From positions 1 through 64,000 of the forward strand of contig DUOO01000056.1 of the NCBI GenBank assembly GCA_012838795.1: a stretch of DNA of 64,000 bases, given 5' to 3'. The position numbers and the translations under genes are program-made. The DNA is from Clostridiaceae bacterium (lineage in GTDB: Bacteria; Bacillota; Clostridia; Saccharofermentanales; DTU023). Positions 9,984-19,057 of the stretch are shown here, piece after piece (positions within the stretch are counted from its first letter, which is position 1; the number at the start of each line of letters is the position of its first letter). The notes beneath the pieces are model-generated. The model was not told the DNA's origin. It ran no database searches and worked only from the letters and a program-made list of their open reading frames with translations.

Positions 9984-11102
9984 TTACTTTAAATCGTCTT
10001 CTGATAAAATCTTCCATTCAAACAGCAACTCATAATTATCTTTATCAATAGCTGTCGGCTCCAATAAAAACGAATTTATGTTTTTCACGTTGTTATTATA
10101 TGTTGTAGTATCATCAGGTACAGGTTCTTCTCCGCTTGCGATAGTATCTACAATATCTTTCATACAAGCTGCGGAAAGTTCCGTATCCAGGGCAACCGTC
10201 ATACTTTGCTCACCGGCTAAAATCGATTTTACAGAAGCTATTTCAGCATCCTGTCCGGTTACAATCGGGAATTTTTTCCCGCTATCGCCGCCGTAGCCCA
10301 TTGATGATAAGGAAGCTACTACACCTAAAGATAAAACGTCTGCAGCAACTAATGCCGCATCTAAATCGGTGTCACTATAGTAGGCGCTCAGCAAATTATC
10401 CATTCTGGCTTGAGCTATTGCTGCTTCCCAATTCATAGTTCCGGTAACATCCAAAGAAACTTGGCCGCTCTTGCAAACCAATTTCCCTTCTTCAAGATAA
10501 GGATTTAAGACAGACATAGCTCCTTCATAAAAAGGAATACTGTTCGAATCCGCCGGACTTCCGGAAAAAATCTCAAGATAAAAGGGACCGCTTTGATTTT
10601 CCAGATCTAACTTATCTGCAATATACTGTCCCTGCAGCTCTCCGATTTTCACCAAGTCGAAAGCTATATAATAGTCAACTTTCTCTGTGTCCATAATTAA
10701 ACGATCACATGCGATAATAGTTATATCCGGTTTCTGCTGCTTGACTTTATCCATGATGTCCGTCATCGCATAGGTATCAACTGATGTGATAATAAAGAAA
10801 TCAGGTTCGTTAATCATCATGTTTTCAATTTGCGAAATCTGCAAATCTGTTTTGTCTTCTGCAAACTGGATATCAAGTTCATACTCATCACCGGCAAATG
10901 CCTTCTCTATACTGTTACTATATCTTGTCCAAACTGACTGCTCTTTTGTTGGCAACGATACTGCCACTCTGATCTTTTCTTTACCTTTGTCATCCTCTTT
11001 GGCATCTTCTTTGCTGTCATCAGGTTTATTCGAACAAGAGATGCTGCCTAATGCCAACGCTAACAGGAGAACCACAACAAGCATTTTTTTCATTAACTTC
11101 AT
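9984..11102 (-). CDS. Sugar-binding lipoprotein (ChvE/XylF type)
   Basis: Extracellular solute-binding lipoprotein of the type 1 periplasmic-binding fold. The N-terminus is a lipoprotein signal with lipobox GSISC, then an Asp/Lys-rich tether of about 20 residues. The segment IACDRLIMDTEKVDYYIAFD and the TGQDAEI hinge segment are typical of the ChvE group that delivers aldoses to GguAB-type importers. The ATG at 11102 has GGAGG upstream. It follows the DUF5107 gene by 118 bases and is the first importer gene of the operon. Likely ligand: an aldopentose or aldohexose, judged from AraA, the xylose-isomerase-like protein and the kinase downstream. Confidence 0.9.
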   Translation of the reverse strand: MKLMKKMLVVVLLLALALGSISCSNKPDDSKEDAKEDDKGKEKIRVAVSLPTKEQSVWTRYSNSIEKAFAGDEYELDIQFAEDKTDLQISQIENMMINEPDFFIITSVDTYAMTDIMDKVKQQKPDITIIACDRLIMDTEKVDYYIAFDLVKIGELQGQYIADKLDLENQSGPFYLEIFSGSPADSNSIPFYEGAMSVLNPYLEEGKLVCKSGQVSLDVTGTMNWEAAIAQARMDNLLSAYYSDTDLDAALVAADVLSLGVVASLSSMGYGGDSGKKFPIVTGQDAEIASVKSILAGEQSMTVALDTELSAACMKDIVDTIASGEEPVPDDTTTYNNNVKNINSFLLEPTAIDKDNYELLFEWKILSEDDLK

Positions 11103-11164
11103 AAAACTTCCTCCATTTTTTCTTCTTACAAATAGTTCAATACTTTACTTATCAGATATAGAAG

Positions 11165-11199
11165 ACAACTTATTCATTGATTCATAATGAATAAGTTGT
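11165..11199 (-). other. 14-bp perfect hairpin between DUF5107 gene and importer
   Basis: The arms ACAACTTATTCATT and AATGAATAAGTTGT flank a 7-nt loop. There is no T-run after the stem on the minus strand, so this looks more like a transcript-processing or stabilising hairpin than a strong terminator. Confidence 0.5.
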
Positions 11200-11220
11200 G
11201 AATCTGCTATCTTTAATTTA

Positions 11221-14200
11221 CTATAGGATGGTGTCTAATTCAATTTTAACTTTCATGTTGCTGGGATCCAGAGCTAAACTTTCTTCGAAATATTTTTTTG
11301 CTCCTTCCGGATCGGAGAAGAACAATCTGCTATATCCCAGTGCTGCTAAAATTGACGCTTTAGAGATACTTTCCGCATCAGGCACATAAGAAATGGTTAA
11401 ACCTGTTGCAGGATTTTTCTTCATACCGCCTGACTTCAATTCTTCCTCCCATTCACATACGAATTTACTTATATATTTTCTTGCTTTGACTTCATGACCC
11501 ATCAGTTTGTATGCCATTGCCACGAAATACTCTCTTGCCGGACCAAGTCTGAAGACTTGATGGTTTACATTAAACGGTACTACTTTGCCTGCAACTTCTT
11601 TCGCTTCATCAGGCTTATTCATCATCATTAATGTTTCAGCTTCTGCTATCGTTGCATAACAAAGCACTTGTACATCCCACCAGCCGGCATTTAAGTTCTC
11701 AGGTAATTTTTTTGCTGCACGGAAACATTCCAATGCTTCTTCATATTTACCGTTATTTCGCAGCATTTTACCTTTTCCGTATTGCGCAAAGGTATATACC
11801 TCTGTCATATTAATTTCTTGTGTTTCAGCAACGATAAAATCATGATTGCTCATAACATCAATTGCTTTATCATATTCTTGAATATTAAGATAAGCATTAC
11901 CCAAATCCCATACCAGATTGTCAGAAGGTTTTTCCGGCCAATTATCCTTTAAGAAATCCACTTTTTCTTGTCCGTCAACATTAAGATGTGTCATAACAAA
12001 TGCTATCTCGATTAACAATTGATCATCATTCTTTTTAATAGAGCATGCCTTCTTTAATAATTCTAACGCTTCTTCTTTCCTGTCCAGCTTGCTGAAGTAA
12101 GCAACAGCCAGATTCCTGTAAGGAATATAGAATTCAGGAGTTATTTCAATACATTTTTCAAAACAATTCGCCGCTTCTTCATAAAAGGTCTTATCATACA
12201 GAATGCAGCCTAACAAATATATAGCCGTTCCGTCTTGCTGATCGGCCTCTACTGCTCTGCGCAGTACAGCCAGCTCTTCCGGCCTGTACGGGAAAACATC
12301 TACTATATTGATCTTTGTCGCCTCTTTTCTGTTACTTTCCGCTAATTCTTGATTATCGGTTTGTTCATAGATGTCGGCTAAACAATATAATCCCATGGTC
12401 GATAATTCGATGTTTTCTTTTGCGTTTTCAAATAATGAAATTGCCTCATCATAACAGCCTGCATCTACCAAGGAAACGCTTAAATCGATACATGTTTCAG
12501 AAGGATTGCTGCTTAATACTGCATAAAATTCACTCATATCTCCATCTGCATACAAAGCATATAAGAATCTTGCCAAATGGTCTAATTTGTTCGCTGCGAG
12601 AGTTTCTTTGAGTAATTCTAGGGATTTTTCCTTATTCCCCAATTTATATTCTGCAATAGCCAAGTAATTTCTTGCTCGGGAATTTAAACTTTCTTTGGAT
12701 AAAGCAATTAAAGCATTTTCTTTCATACTCGCATAGTTTTTACGCTGACCGTCTATTGCTGCAACATATGTCATTGCCGGAGAGATAACATTATCGCTCC
12801 ATGCCGCTTTGAAAAATGCATTATATGCTTCGTTTACTTTTCCTTTATAATACAAGCATAGTCCCTTTAAATAACTGCAAGTTCCGTCAAAGGGATTTTT
12901 ATCGTAGCGATTAATTACTTTTTCAGCTCTGTGTAAGTAATACAAAGCTTGATCGTATTGGGCATAATCAAAAAGGGATTCGGCTAAACCGAGCAGAGCC
13001 GGAACATAATCCGGTTTCCTTCTTACGGCTTCCTCATAATAATCTTTACCGCTCCATACCGGATTTCTGTATTGATCCAGATGTCTGCCTGCTATAAAGA
13101 CGTCTTGAGCATTGTTTAGTTTATCCGGAGCAGGGGTGCCGGGATTATTATCGGGCATATCAATAATTTCCGGTATATCTTCCAGGTAATCAATCACAAT
13201 TTTTTGACCCATGGTCAACAAAATGTGACATGCATCCTGCGGCAAACTTAAATCATATTCACAATAATCTGATGCTTTCAGATTCAGTTCTTTTTCTATA
13301 AGAACATCTGCATCACATGAGACCACGATTTTCGCATCTTGCAAATCTTGTACCGCAAATATTCTCAGCTTTGATTCTTCTTTGTCTAATCTCACTGCCG
13401 CGTATAAGTTTGCGTAAGTAGGAACTTTTACTTTTTCAATCGGGTACCAGTATTGCTTAAATGTTTTTACTTCATACGGTGCTAAATAGGTGAAATCCGG
13501 CTGATCTGTTGTGAAAGCTCCTGCCATTAATTCCGCATATTGTTTATCTTCATCTGTAGAGGCCATGGCCTCGTTCCAGCCTTTGCCCAATTCATCATGT
13601 CCCCATAAAAATACTTTTTTGCCCGGAACAATATGATGATTCCCGTAGTGAACCGTACCGCATTCTTTTCTATGATCGTAACCGCCGAAGAAATTATATT
13701 TTGACGGTCCGGCAAAAAACGAAGACGAACAAGTATGATTTCGATGCATGCTAATATCTGTTCCGTCTTTAAAATCCGCTGCTTCAAAATATCCTTCCGC
13801 AATCGGGAATGAATTATGATATCTGTGATAATGATGGTATACCCAAGTTACATCTTGCGGGAAGAAATATTGATAATCATCATTAACATTTATTCCGCCG
13901 TTTGCCCACCATAAGAAAGGTCTTTTCACCGATGTTGTATTTTCAACATGAACCAGCGTTTCAAAATATACGGAATCACTGTATAATCTGATTCCATGCA
14001 TTTCTTTCATTCTGTATTGCAACGGAGAATTGGTTGCTTCACTAAGCCAGACAGTTGCAGATCCTTCATCATATTCAATTGTATAATCCGTGGGCATAAA
14101 TGTTGTCGGTCTATGGTGGAAAGGAAAATTAAATTCTAAGCCTCCGCCTATAAAATCACCTAAATTTCCAATAATTACCGGTTTTATTGCATCATTATCA

Positions 14201-14484
14201 TAGAAAAAATGATAATCTGTTTTCTTGTAAATCGCTTTCCAAATTCTTCCGCCCAATTCCGGCAAAATAATCAATTTAACGTAGTCATTCTCCAAGATGA
14301 CAGCATCATATTCTTTATCTGCCAGAGTTTCTCTTTCCAATCCTGTATTAACACGACTGGGATATGCATATCCTATAGTATCCTGATGTTGTTTATACTC
14401 GGAATACATCGGCATCTCTTCGTGTTTTTTTGACAAATATGTCGGAATTATCATTCTCTCACTTCTACATTCTACTTTACCCAT
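11221..14484 (-). CDS. DUF5107 domain and tetratricopeptide-repeat protein
   Basis: A large cytoplasmic-looking protein of 1087 aa with no signal peptide. Roughly residues 1-420 form the DUF5107 region, a galactose-mutarotase-like beta-sandwich family, with LPELGGRIWKA, GLEFNFPFHHRP and FLWWANGGINVN. The remaining 600 or so residues are repeated helical pairs of the TPR type, for example AIYLLGCILYDKTFYEEAANCFEKC. The start is ATG 14484 with AAAGGA upstream. It is the first gene of the pentose operon, so it probably handles or senses the glycoside or sugar imported by the next three gene products. The mutarotase-like fold with an adjacent epimerase suggests carbohydrate binding. Its function is not established to my knowledge. 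Confidence 0.8.
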   Translation of the reverse strand: MGKVECRSERMIIPTYLSKKHEEMPMYSEYKQHQDTIGYAYPSRVNTGLERETLADKEYDAVILENDYVKLIILPELGGRIWKAIYKKTDYHFFYDNDAIKPVIIGNLGDFIGGGLEFNFPFHHRPTTFMPTDYTIEYDEGSATVWLSEATNSPLQYRMKEMHGIRLYSDSVYFETLVHVENTTSVKRPFLWWANGGINVNDDYQYFFPQDVTWVYHHYHRYHNSFPIAEGYFEAADFKDGTDISMHRNHTCSSSFFAGPSKYNFFGGYDHRKECGTVHYGNHHIVPGKKVFLWGHDELGKGWNEAMASTDEDKQYAELMAGAFTTDQPDFTYLAPYEVKTFKQYWYPIEKVKVPTYANLYAAVRLDKEESKLRIFAVQDLQDAKIVVSCDADVLIEKELNLKASDYCEYDLSLPQDACHILLTMGQKIVIDYLEDIPEIIDMPDNNPGTPAPDKLNNAQDVFIAGRHLDQYRNPVWSGKDYYEEAVRRKPDYVPALLGLAESLFDYAQYDQALYYLHRAEKVINRYDKNPFDGTCSYLKGLCLYYKGKVNEAYNAFFKAAWSDNVISPAMTYVAAIDGQRKNYASMKENALIALSKESLNSRARNYLAIAEYKLGNKEKSLELLKETLAANKLDHLARFLYALYADGDMSEFYAVLSSNPSETCIDLSVSLVDAGCYDEAISLFENAKENIELSTMGLYCLADIYEQTDNQELAESNRKEATKINIVDVFPYRPEELAVLRRAVEADQQDGTAIYLLGCILYDKTFYEEAANCFEKCIEITPEFYIPYRNLAVAYFSKLDRKEEALELLKKACSIKKNDDQLLIEIAFVMTHLNVDGQEKVDFLKDNWPEKPSDNLVWDLGNAYLNIQEYDKAIDVMSNHDFIVAETQEINMTEVYTFAQYGKGKMLRNNGKYEEALECFRAAKKLPENLNAGWWDVQVLCYATIAEAETLMMMNKPDEAKEVAGKVVPFNVNHQVFRLGPAREYFVAMAYKLMGHEVKARKYISKFVCEWEEELKSGGMKKNPATGLTISYVPDAESISKASILAALGYSRLFFSDPEGAKKYFEESLALDPSNMKVKIELDTIL

Positions 14485-14767
14485 ACTAGTTATCCTTTCT
14501 TTGTGTAGAGACTCAAGTTTATCAAGTTTTTGTTATCGGATTGTGTATAATGACAATTTCTCATTCTACACTTCATATGTTTATTATATAATCTCCATAA
14601 ATTCAATGCCTTGATATATTCATTGAAAAGATGCGACAATTTAATGATTTTAGACCTGAAAGTCACAAAACTGCAAATGTAACTTAAACCGGATTTTTCA
14701 GATTATTAAATTTCATTTCATATCCTCGGATTCTAAAATATAATCAATAATCAAATTGAACATTATT
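14485..14767 (-). promoter_or_regulatory. Intergenic leader of the pentose operon with a possible regulator half-site
   Basis: These 283 bases hold no gene. At 14635-14649 the motif GACAATTTAATGATT is nearly the same as the units of the 22-bp repeat cluster at 28.1 kb, but only one copy occurs here. I cannot place a -35/-10 pair with confidence. The AT-rich stretch around 14570-14590 is the likely promoter area for the DUF5107 gene. Confidence 0.35.
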
Positions 14768-15805
14768 TTAATCTCTTATACGAAATTTAAACCTTGTTTC
14801 AAACTGTTGAGCAGCATCTTTCGTCACAATAGGTTGTGGGAACTCAGGATGATTTAGAGAATCCGGATAAAATTGAGTTTCTAAACAAAAACCGCTCCTC
14901 TGTTTATATTCTCTGCCGTTTTTTCCTATTAATCCTTCTCCCATAAGATTTGCTGTGTATAGTTGCATTCCGGGACTGTCAGACGATACTTCAAGTTCTA
15001 TTCCTGATTCAGGAGAATACACTATGGCAGCTATTTCCAATCCTTCCGATAAAACATAGTTATGGTCATATCCTCCGGTAATCAGAAGTTGATCATAATC
15101 AGCATCGATATCCCGACCGATAGTCTTAAAAGTTCTGAAATCCATAGGTGTATTGTCTACTGACAAAAGCTTTCCTGTAGGAATGTAATCAGGCGCTATT
15201 TCTGTAAAATAATCAGAATTAATTTTTAAATAATGATTCAGTACACTATCCGAACCGTCACCGTTCAAATTGAAATAACTGTGATTTGTAAGATTTGCCA
15301 TACTTTCAGAAGGTGTCGTGACCTTGTATTTAATAATTAATTCGTTATCTTCAGTCAGGATATAACTCACATAACATTCTATTTCTCCGGGATAATTTGA
15401 ATCTTTATCCGGACTGTTAATTTTAAAAATCAATCGGCCTTCATCTTCAATACATTCCCAGACCCTGCCCCAAAAACCATTAGTGCCGCCATGCAGATGA
15501 TCATTCCCGCCATTTATTTCCAACTCAATTTGCTTCCCTTGCCAGCAAAAACGGCCTTTAGCAATTCTATTGCTGATACGGCCGATAACTGATCCGAAAA
15601 AGGCCGGGTTTGAAAAATATTGCATCGGATCCTTATACCCCAAAACAACATCCTTTAATTCCCCGTCACGATCCGGCAACTTAAGAGAAACTATTGTACA
15701 TCCGAGGTCCAAAACCTCTACGCTCATTCCGGCGCTATTATTGAGAATATATTTGTTGACTTTGTTTTTTCCGCAATCAATATATTTTTCTTTTGTTATT
15801 TTCAT
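14768..15805 (-). CDS. galM: Aldose 1-epimerase (mutarotase)
   Basis: Interconverts alpha and beta anomers of aldoses before they enter catabolism. The 345 aa are full length for GalM. Visible family features are the Arg in GRISNRI, His in GGNDHLHGG (about 103-105), His in LTNHSYFNL and the catalytic Glu in FCLETQFYPD near the C-terminus. A GGAGGAAGGA ribosome site lies some 14 bases before ATG 15805. It is the last gene of the deacetylase/importer operon, 29 bases after the fourth PIG-L gene in transcription order. Its presence implies that a free reducing sugar is formed in that pathway. Confidence 0.92.
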   Translation of the reverse strand: MKITKEKYIDCGKNKVNKYILNNSAGMSVEVLDLGCTIVSLKLPDRDGELKDVVLGYKDPMQYFSNPAFFGSVIGRISNRIAKGRFCWQGKQIELEINGGNDHLHGGTNGFWGRVWECIEDEGRLIFKINSPDKDSNYPGEIECYVSYILTEDNELIIKYKVTTPSESMANLTNHSYFNLNGDGSDSVLNHYLKINSDYFTEIAPDYIPTGKLLSVDNTPMDFRTFKTIGRDIDADYDQLLITGGYDHNYVLSEGLEIAAIVYSPESGIELEVSSDSPGMQLYTANLMGEGLIGKNGREYKQRSGFCLETQFYPDSLNHPEFPQPIVTKDAAQQFETRFKFRIRD

Positions 15806-15834
15806 AACCGGACCGGTCCTTCCTCCTGATCTTA

Positions 15835-16554
15835 CTAAGGTAACAATGATCCTGCACGTACCGCGTTTGCATTATCGGCAAGACGGAATGCCTCAGCATA
15901 TCTTACACGAGACTGAATTCCGCGAAAACGTGATGTGATTATGCTATTGATGAAAAAATCCTCACCTTCCTCAGGAACAAATTGTGTATTATCTTGCATC
16001 CATGCTATTTGACTGACATGTTCACTGCACATTTTTTTCTTCACTTCAATAAAATCTGTTATATCAACATAATGTGTCGGCAGAAAACCGTGACCATGAG
16101 CAGGTTCCCAGTGGTATATTGCAGGAATTACATCATGAGGTTTTGATTCGGTTTTCAGCTTGGCTATCGGTATCATCACCGTAATGTCCCTGACAATTTT
16201 TGCTGTGAGTTCATGGTCAGGATTATAATCGACAAGACTATGGGTTAATATCACATCCGCCTTACAATATCTGACCAGATTAATGAAAGCTAGCCGCGCC
16301 TCTCGGCTTTCAAAAAACATCTCATCGTCATAATCCAGGCAAATATACTCGGCATTAATATGGGCTGCCGCCTTCCTCGCTTCTTCTTTTCTGACTCGTG
16401 CAATCTCCTCCATTGACAGTGTTGCAGAGCCGATATTGCCATTGGTTGCTGTAGCAATAAACACTTTGTGACCTAAGCTGTTGTACTTGGCTAATGTTCC
16501 TCCTGCGCTGATTTCCACGTCATCCGGATGTGCTCCGATTGCCAAAATATTCAT
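15835..16554 (-). CDS. PIG-L family deacetylase, array copy 1 (last transcribed)
   Basis: Zinc-dependent de-N-acetylase of the LmbE/PIG-L family (relatives act on GlcNAc-linked substrates, as in BshB and MshB). The zinc site is visible as AHPDD at residues 8-12 and the His of YNPDHEL. The 239 aa have no signal peptide, so it acts in the cytoplasm. This copy reads DVEISAGGT in the N-terminal motif, WEPAHGHGF in the mid region and FFINSIITS near the C-terminus. The ATG at 16554 follows GGAG. It is one of four near-identical tandem genes between an ABC importer and galM, which suggests deacetylation of the imported compound. Confidence 0.9.
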   Translation of the reverse strand: MNILAIGAHPDDVEISAGGTLAKYNSLGHKVFIATATNGNIGSATLSMEEIARVRKEEARKAAAHINAEYICLDYDDEMFFESREARLAFINLVRYCKADVILTHSLVDYNPDHELTAKIVRDITVMIPIAKLKTESKPHDVIPAIYHWEPAHGHGFLPTHYVDITDFIEVKKKMCSEHVSQIAWMQDNTQFVPEEGEDFFINSIITSRFRGIQSRVRYAEAFRLADNANAVRAGSLLP

Positions 16555-16601
16555 TATTATAATCTCCGTTTCTTTTATATGCTTAATTTTTTCTTTTTAA
16601 G

Positions 16602-16640
16602 TTAGAGCAAATACCGCAATATACCTACGGCAATATATTG
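16602..16640 (-). pseudogene. Vestige of a permease C-terminus in the spacer upstream of copy 1
   Basis: Read on the minus strand these bases give QYIAVGILRYLL and a stop. This matches QYIAIGILLFIA near the end of the permease at 19058-20035. The DNA match continues with a short internal deletion and runs into the same upstream sequence that precedes the deacetylase genes. The spacer therefore seems to be a relic of the permease 3' end carried along when a deacetylase gene was duplicated. Confidence 0.65.
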
Positions 16641-16658
16641 TCGCACATGAGAGCAGTC

Positions 16659-17378
16659 TTAAGGCAACAATGATCCGGCACGTACCGCATTTGCATTATC
16701 GGCAAGACGGAATGCCTCAGCATATCTTACACGAGACTGAATTCCGCGAAAACGCGATGTAATTATGCTTTTGATGAAAAAATTCTCACCTTCCTCAGAG
16801 GTATATTGTTTATTGTCTTCCATCCATGCTATTTGACTGACATGTTCATTGCACATTTTTTTCTTCACTTCAATAAAATCTGTTATATCAACATAATGTG
16901 TCGGCAGAAAACCGTGGCTTTGAGAAGGCTCCCAGTGGTATATTGCAGGAATTACATCGTGAGGTTTTGATTCGGTTTTCAGCTTGGCTATCGGTATCAT
17001 CACCGTAATATCCCTGACAATTTTTGCTGTGAGTTCATGATCAGGGTTGTAGTCGACAGGATTATGGGTTAATATCACATCCGCCTTACAATATCTGACC
17101 AGATTAATGAAAGCTAGCCGCGCCTCTCGGCTTTCAAAAAACATCTCATCGTCATAATCCAGGCAAATATACTCGGCATTAATGTGAGCTGCCGATCTTC
17201 TGGCTTCTTCTTTCCTCACTCGTGCAATCTCTTCCATTGATAATGTCGCAGAGCCGATATTGCCGTTGGTTGCTGTAGCAATAAACACCTTATGACCTAA
17301 GCTGTTGTACTTAGCCAATGTTCCTGCTGCATAAACTTCCACATCATCCGGATGTGCTCCTATTGCCAAAACATTCAT
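16659..17378 (-). CDS. PIG-L family deacetylase, array copy 2
   Basis: Second of the four 239-aa de-N-acetylases, with the same AHPDD and YNPDHEL zinc-site segments. It differs at the glycine-rich strand (DVEVYAAGT instead of SAGGT), carries RRSAAHI instead of RKAAAHI, and has WEPSQSHGF and KQYTSEEGENFF loops. Its N-terminal half is like copy 4 while its C-terminal FFIKSIITS is like copy 1, a mosaic pattern. The ATG at 17378 has a strong AAGGAG. The spacer before it (17379-17484) lacks the permease-like relic. In one frame it reads as a short hydrophobic stretch ending in a lysine-rich tail, possibly debris from another membrane protein. Confidence 0.9.
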   Translation of the reverse strand: MNVLAIGAHPDDVEVYAAGTLAKYNSLGHKVFIATATNGNIGSATLSMEEIARVRKEEARRSAAHINAEYICLDYDDEMFFESREARLAFINLVRYCKADVILTHNPVDYNPDHELTAKIVRDITVMIPIAKLKTESKPHDVIPAIYHWEPSQSHGFLPTHYVDITDFIEVKKKMCNEHVSQIAWMEDNKQYTSEEGENFFIKSIITSRFRGIQSRVRYAEAFRLADNANAVRAGSLLP

Positions 17379-17484
17379 TTTATAATCTCCTTAGAATATT
17401 TTTTCATTAATATCGCGGCGTATAAGCTGCAAATCACTGCAGTGAATCCGGAAAACTACCATACTGTCATCGATAAAAGCAGAC

Positions 17485-18204
17485 TTAAGGCAATAATGAT
17501 CCTGCACGTACCGCATTTGCATTATCGGCAAGACGGAATGCCTCAGCATATCTTACACGAGACTGAATTCCGCGAAAACGTGATGTGATCAAGCTTTCCG
17601 AGAAAAAGTTTTCGCCTTCTTCAGGGATGAATTGATGATTATCTTCTACCCAAGCTATTTGACTGACATGTTCACTGCACATTTTTTTCTTCACTTCAAT
17701 AAAATCTGTTATATCAACATAATGTGTCGGCAGAAAACCGTGACCATGAACGGATTCCCAGTGGTATATTGCAGGAATTACATCATGAGGTTTTGATTCG
17801 GTTTTCAGCTTGGCTATCGGTATCATCACCGTAATATCCCTGACAATTTTTGCTGTGAGTTCATGGTCAGGATTATAGTCGGTAAGATTATGAGTCAATA
17901 TCACATCCGCCTTACAATATCTGACCAGATTAATGAAAGCTAGCCGCGCCTCTCGGCTTTCAAAAAACATCTCATCGTCATAATCCAGGCAAATATACTC
18001 GGCATTAATGTGGGCTGCCGCCTTCCTCGCTTCTTCTTTTCTGACTCGTGCAATCTCTTCCATTGACAGTGTTGCAGAGCCGATATTACCATTGGTTGCT
18101 GTAGCAATAAATACCTTATGACCTAAGCTGTTGTACTTGGCTAATGTTCCTCCTGCACTGACTTCCACATCATCCGGATGTGCTCCGATTGCCAAAACAT
18201 TCAT
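17485..18204 (-). CDS. PIG-L family deacetylase, array copy 3
   Basis: Third tandem de-N-acetylase. The track start at 18261 adds 19 residues without support. I use ATG 18204, which has GGAG upstream and restores the 239-aa length of its siblings. Zinc-site segments AHPDD and YNPDHEL are intact. The N-terminal part (SAGGT, RKAAAHI) groups with copy 1, but THNLTDYN and the C-terminal FFSESLITS group with copy 4. The mid loop reads WESVHGHGF. Function and context are as for the other copies; why four are kept is unclear. Confidence 0.9.
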   Translation of the reverse strand: MNVLAIGAHPDDVEVSAGGTLAKYNSLGHKVFIATATNGNIGSATLSMEEIARVRKEEARKAAAHINAEYICLDYDDEMFFESREARLAFINLVRYCKADVILTHNLTDYNPDHELTAKIVRDITVMIPIAKLKTESKPHDVIPAIYHWESVHGHGFLPTHYVDITDFIEVKKKMCSEHVSQIAWVEDNHQFIPEEGENFFSESLITSRFRGIQSRVRYAEAFRLADNANAVRAGSLLP

Positions 18205-18267
18205 TTTATAATCTCCGTTTCTTTTATATGCTTTATTTTTTAATTGGATATAATACCGCAAAAATAG

Positions 18268-18291
18268 TCATACATCTGCGGCAATATGTTG
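18268..18291 (-). pseudogene. Degenerate permease-tail relic upstream of copy 3
   Basis: The minus strand reads QHIAADV then a stop, a more decayed version of the QYIAIGIL permease tail. It is flanked by the same CGCACATAAGAGCAG-type sequence seen in the spacer between copies 1 and 2. Its match to the permease is weaker and depends on the clearer relic at 16602-16640. Confidence 0.45.
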
Positions 18292-18309
18292 TCGCACATA
18301 AGAGCAGAC

Positions 18310-19029
18310 TTAAGGCAACAATGATCCGGCACGTACCGCATATGCATTATCGGCAAGACGGAATGCCTCAGCATATCTCACACGAGACTGAATTCCGCGA
18401 AAACGCGATGTAATCAAGCTTTCTGAGAAAAAATCTTCGTTTTCATCAGCAACAAATTGTTTATTGTCTTCCATCCATGCTATTTGACTGACATGTTCAC
18501 TGCACATTTTTTTCTTCACTTCAATAAAATCTGTTATATCAACATAATGTGTCGGCAGAAAACCGTGGCTGTGAAGAGGCTCCCAGTGGTATAGTGCAGG
18601 AATTACATCATGAGGTTTTGATTCGGTTTTCAGCTTGGCTATCGGTATCATCACCGTAATATCCCTGACAATTTTTGCTGTGAGTTCATGATCAGGGTTA
18701 TAGTCGGTAAGATTATGTGTCAATATCACATCCGCCTTACAATATCTGACCAAATTAATGAAAGCTAGCCGCGCCTCTCGGCTTTCAAAAAACATCTCAT
18801 CGTCATAATCCAGGCAAATATATTCAGCATTAATATGGGCTGCCGATCTCCTGGCTTCTTCTTTTCTGACTCGTGCAATCTCTTCCATTGACAGTGTTGC
18901 AGAGCCGATATTGCCATTGGTTGCTGTAGCAATAAATACCTTGTGACCTAAGCTGTTGTACTTAGCCAATGTTCCTGCTGCATAAACTTCCACATCATCA
19001 GGATGTGCTCCGATTGCCAAAATATTCAT
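18310..19029 (-). CDS. PIG-L family deacetylase, array copy 4 (first transcribed)
   Basis: The deacetylase nearest the importer. The start is corrected from 19095 to ATG 19029 (GGAG upstream, 239 aa). It has AHPDD and YNPDHEL, the YAAGT and RRSAAHI variants shared with copy 2, THNLTDYN and FFSESLITS shared with copy 3, and its own WEPLHSHGF and KQFVADENED loops. It begins 28 bases after the permease stop codon, so it is translated from the importer transcript. It may represent the ancestral position from which the other copies arose, because only here is an intact permease gene directly upstream. Confidence 0.9.
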   Translation of the reverse strand: MNILAIGAHPDDVEVYAAGTLAKYNSLGHKVFIATATNGNIGSATLSMEEIARVRKEEARRSAAHINAEYICLDYDDEMFFESREARLAFINLVRYCKADVILTHNLTDYNPDHELTAKIVRDITVMIPIAKLKTESKPHDVIPALYHWEPLHSHGFLPTHYVDITDFIEVKKKMCSEHVSQIAWMEDNKQFVADENEDFFSESLITSRFRGIQSRVRYAEAFRLADNAYAVRAGSLLP

Positions 19030-19057
19030 TTTATAATCTCCGTTTCTTTTATATGCT

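Larger units (their letters stand above)
15835..19055 (-). repeat. Tandem array of four PIG-L genes with shared leaders
   Basis: Four direct repeats with a period of about 0.82 kb, each made of a deacetylase gene and its upstream leader. The leaders before copies 1, 3 and 4 share ATATAAAAGAAACGGAGATT on the coding strand. Long DNA blocks are identical or nearly so between copies, for example the stretch around AAAGCTAGCCGCGCCTCTCG on the plus strand. Confidence 0.9.

Noticed and set aside
13527-13802. 91-aa minus-strand ORF inside the DUF5107 gene
   Set aside because: It is in another frame of a large well-supported gene and has no recognisable features.
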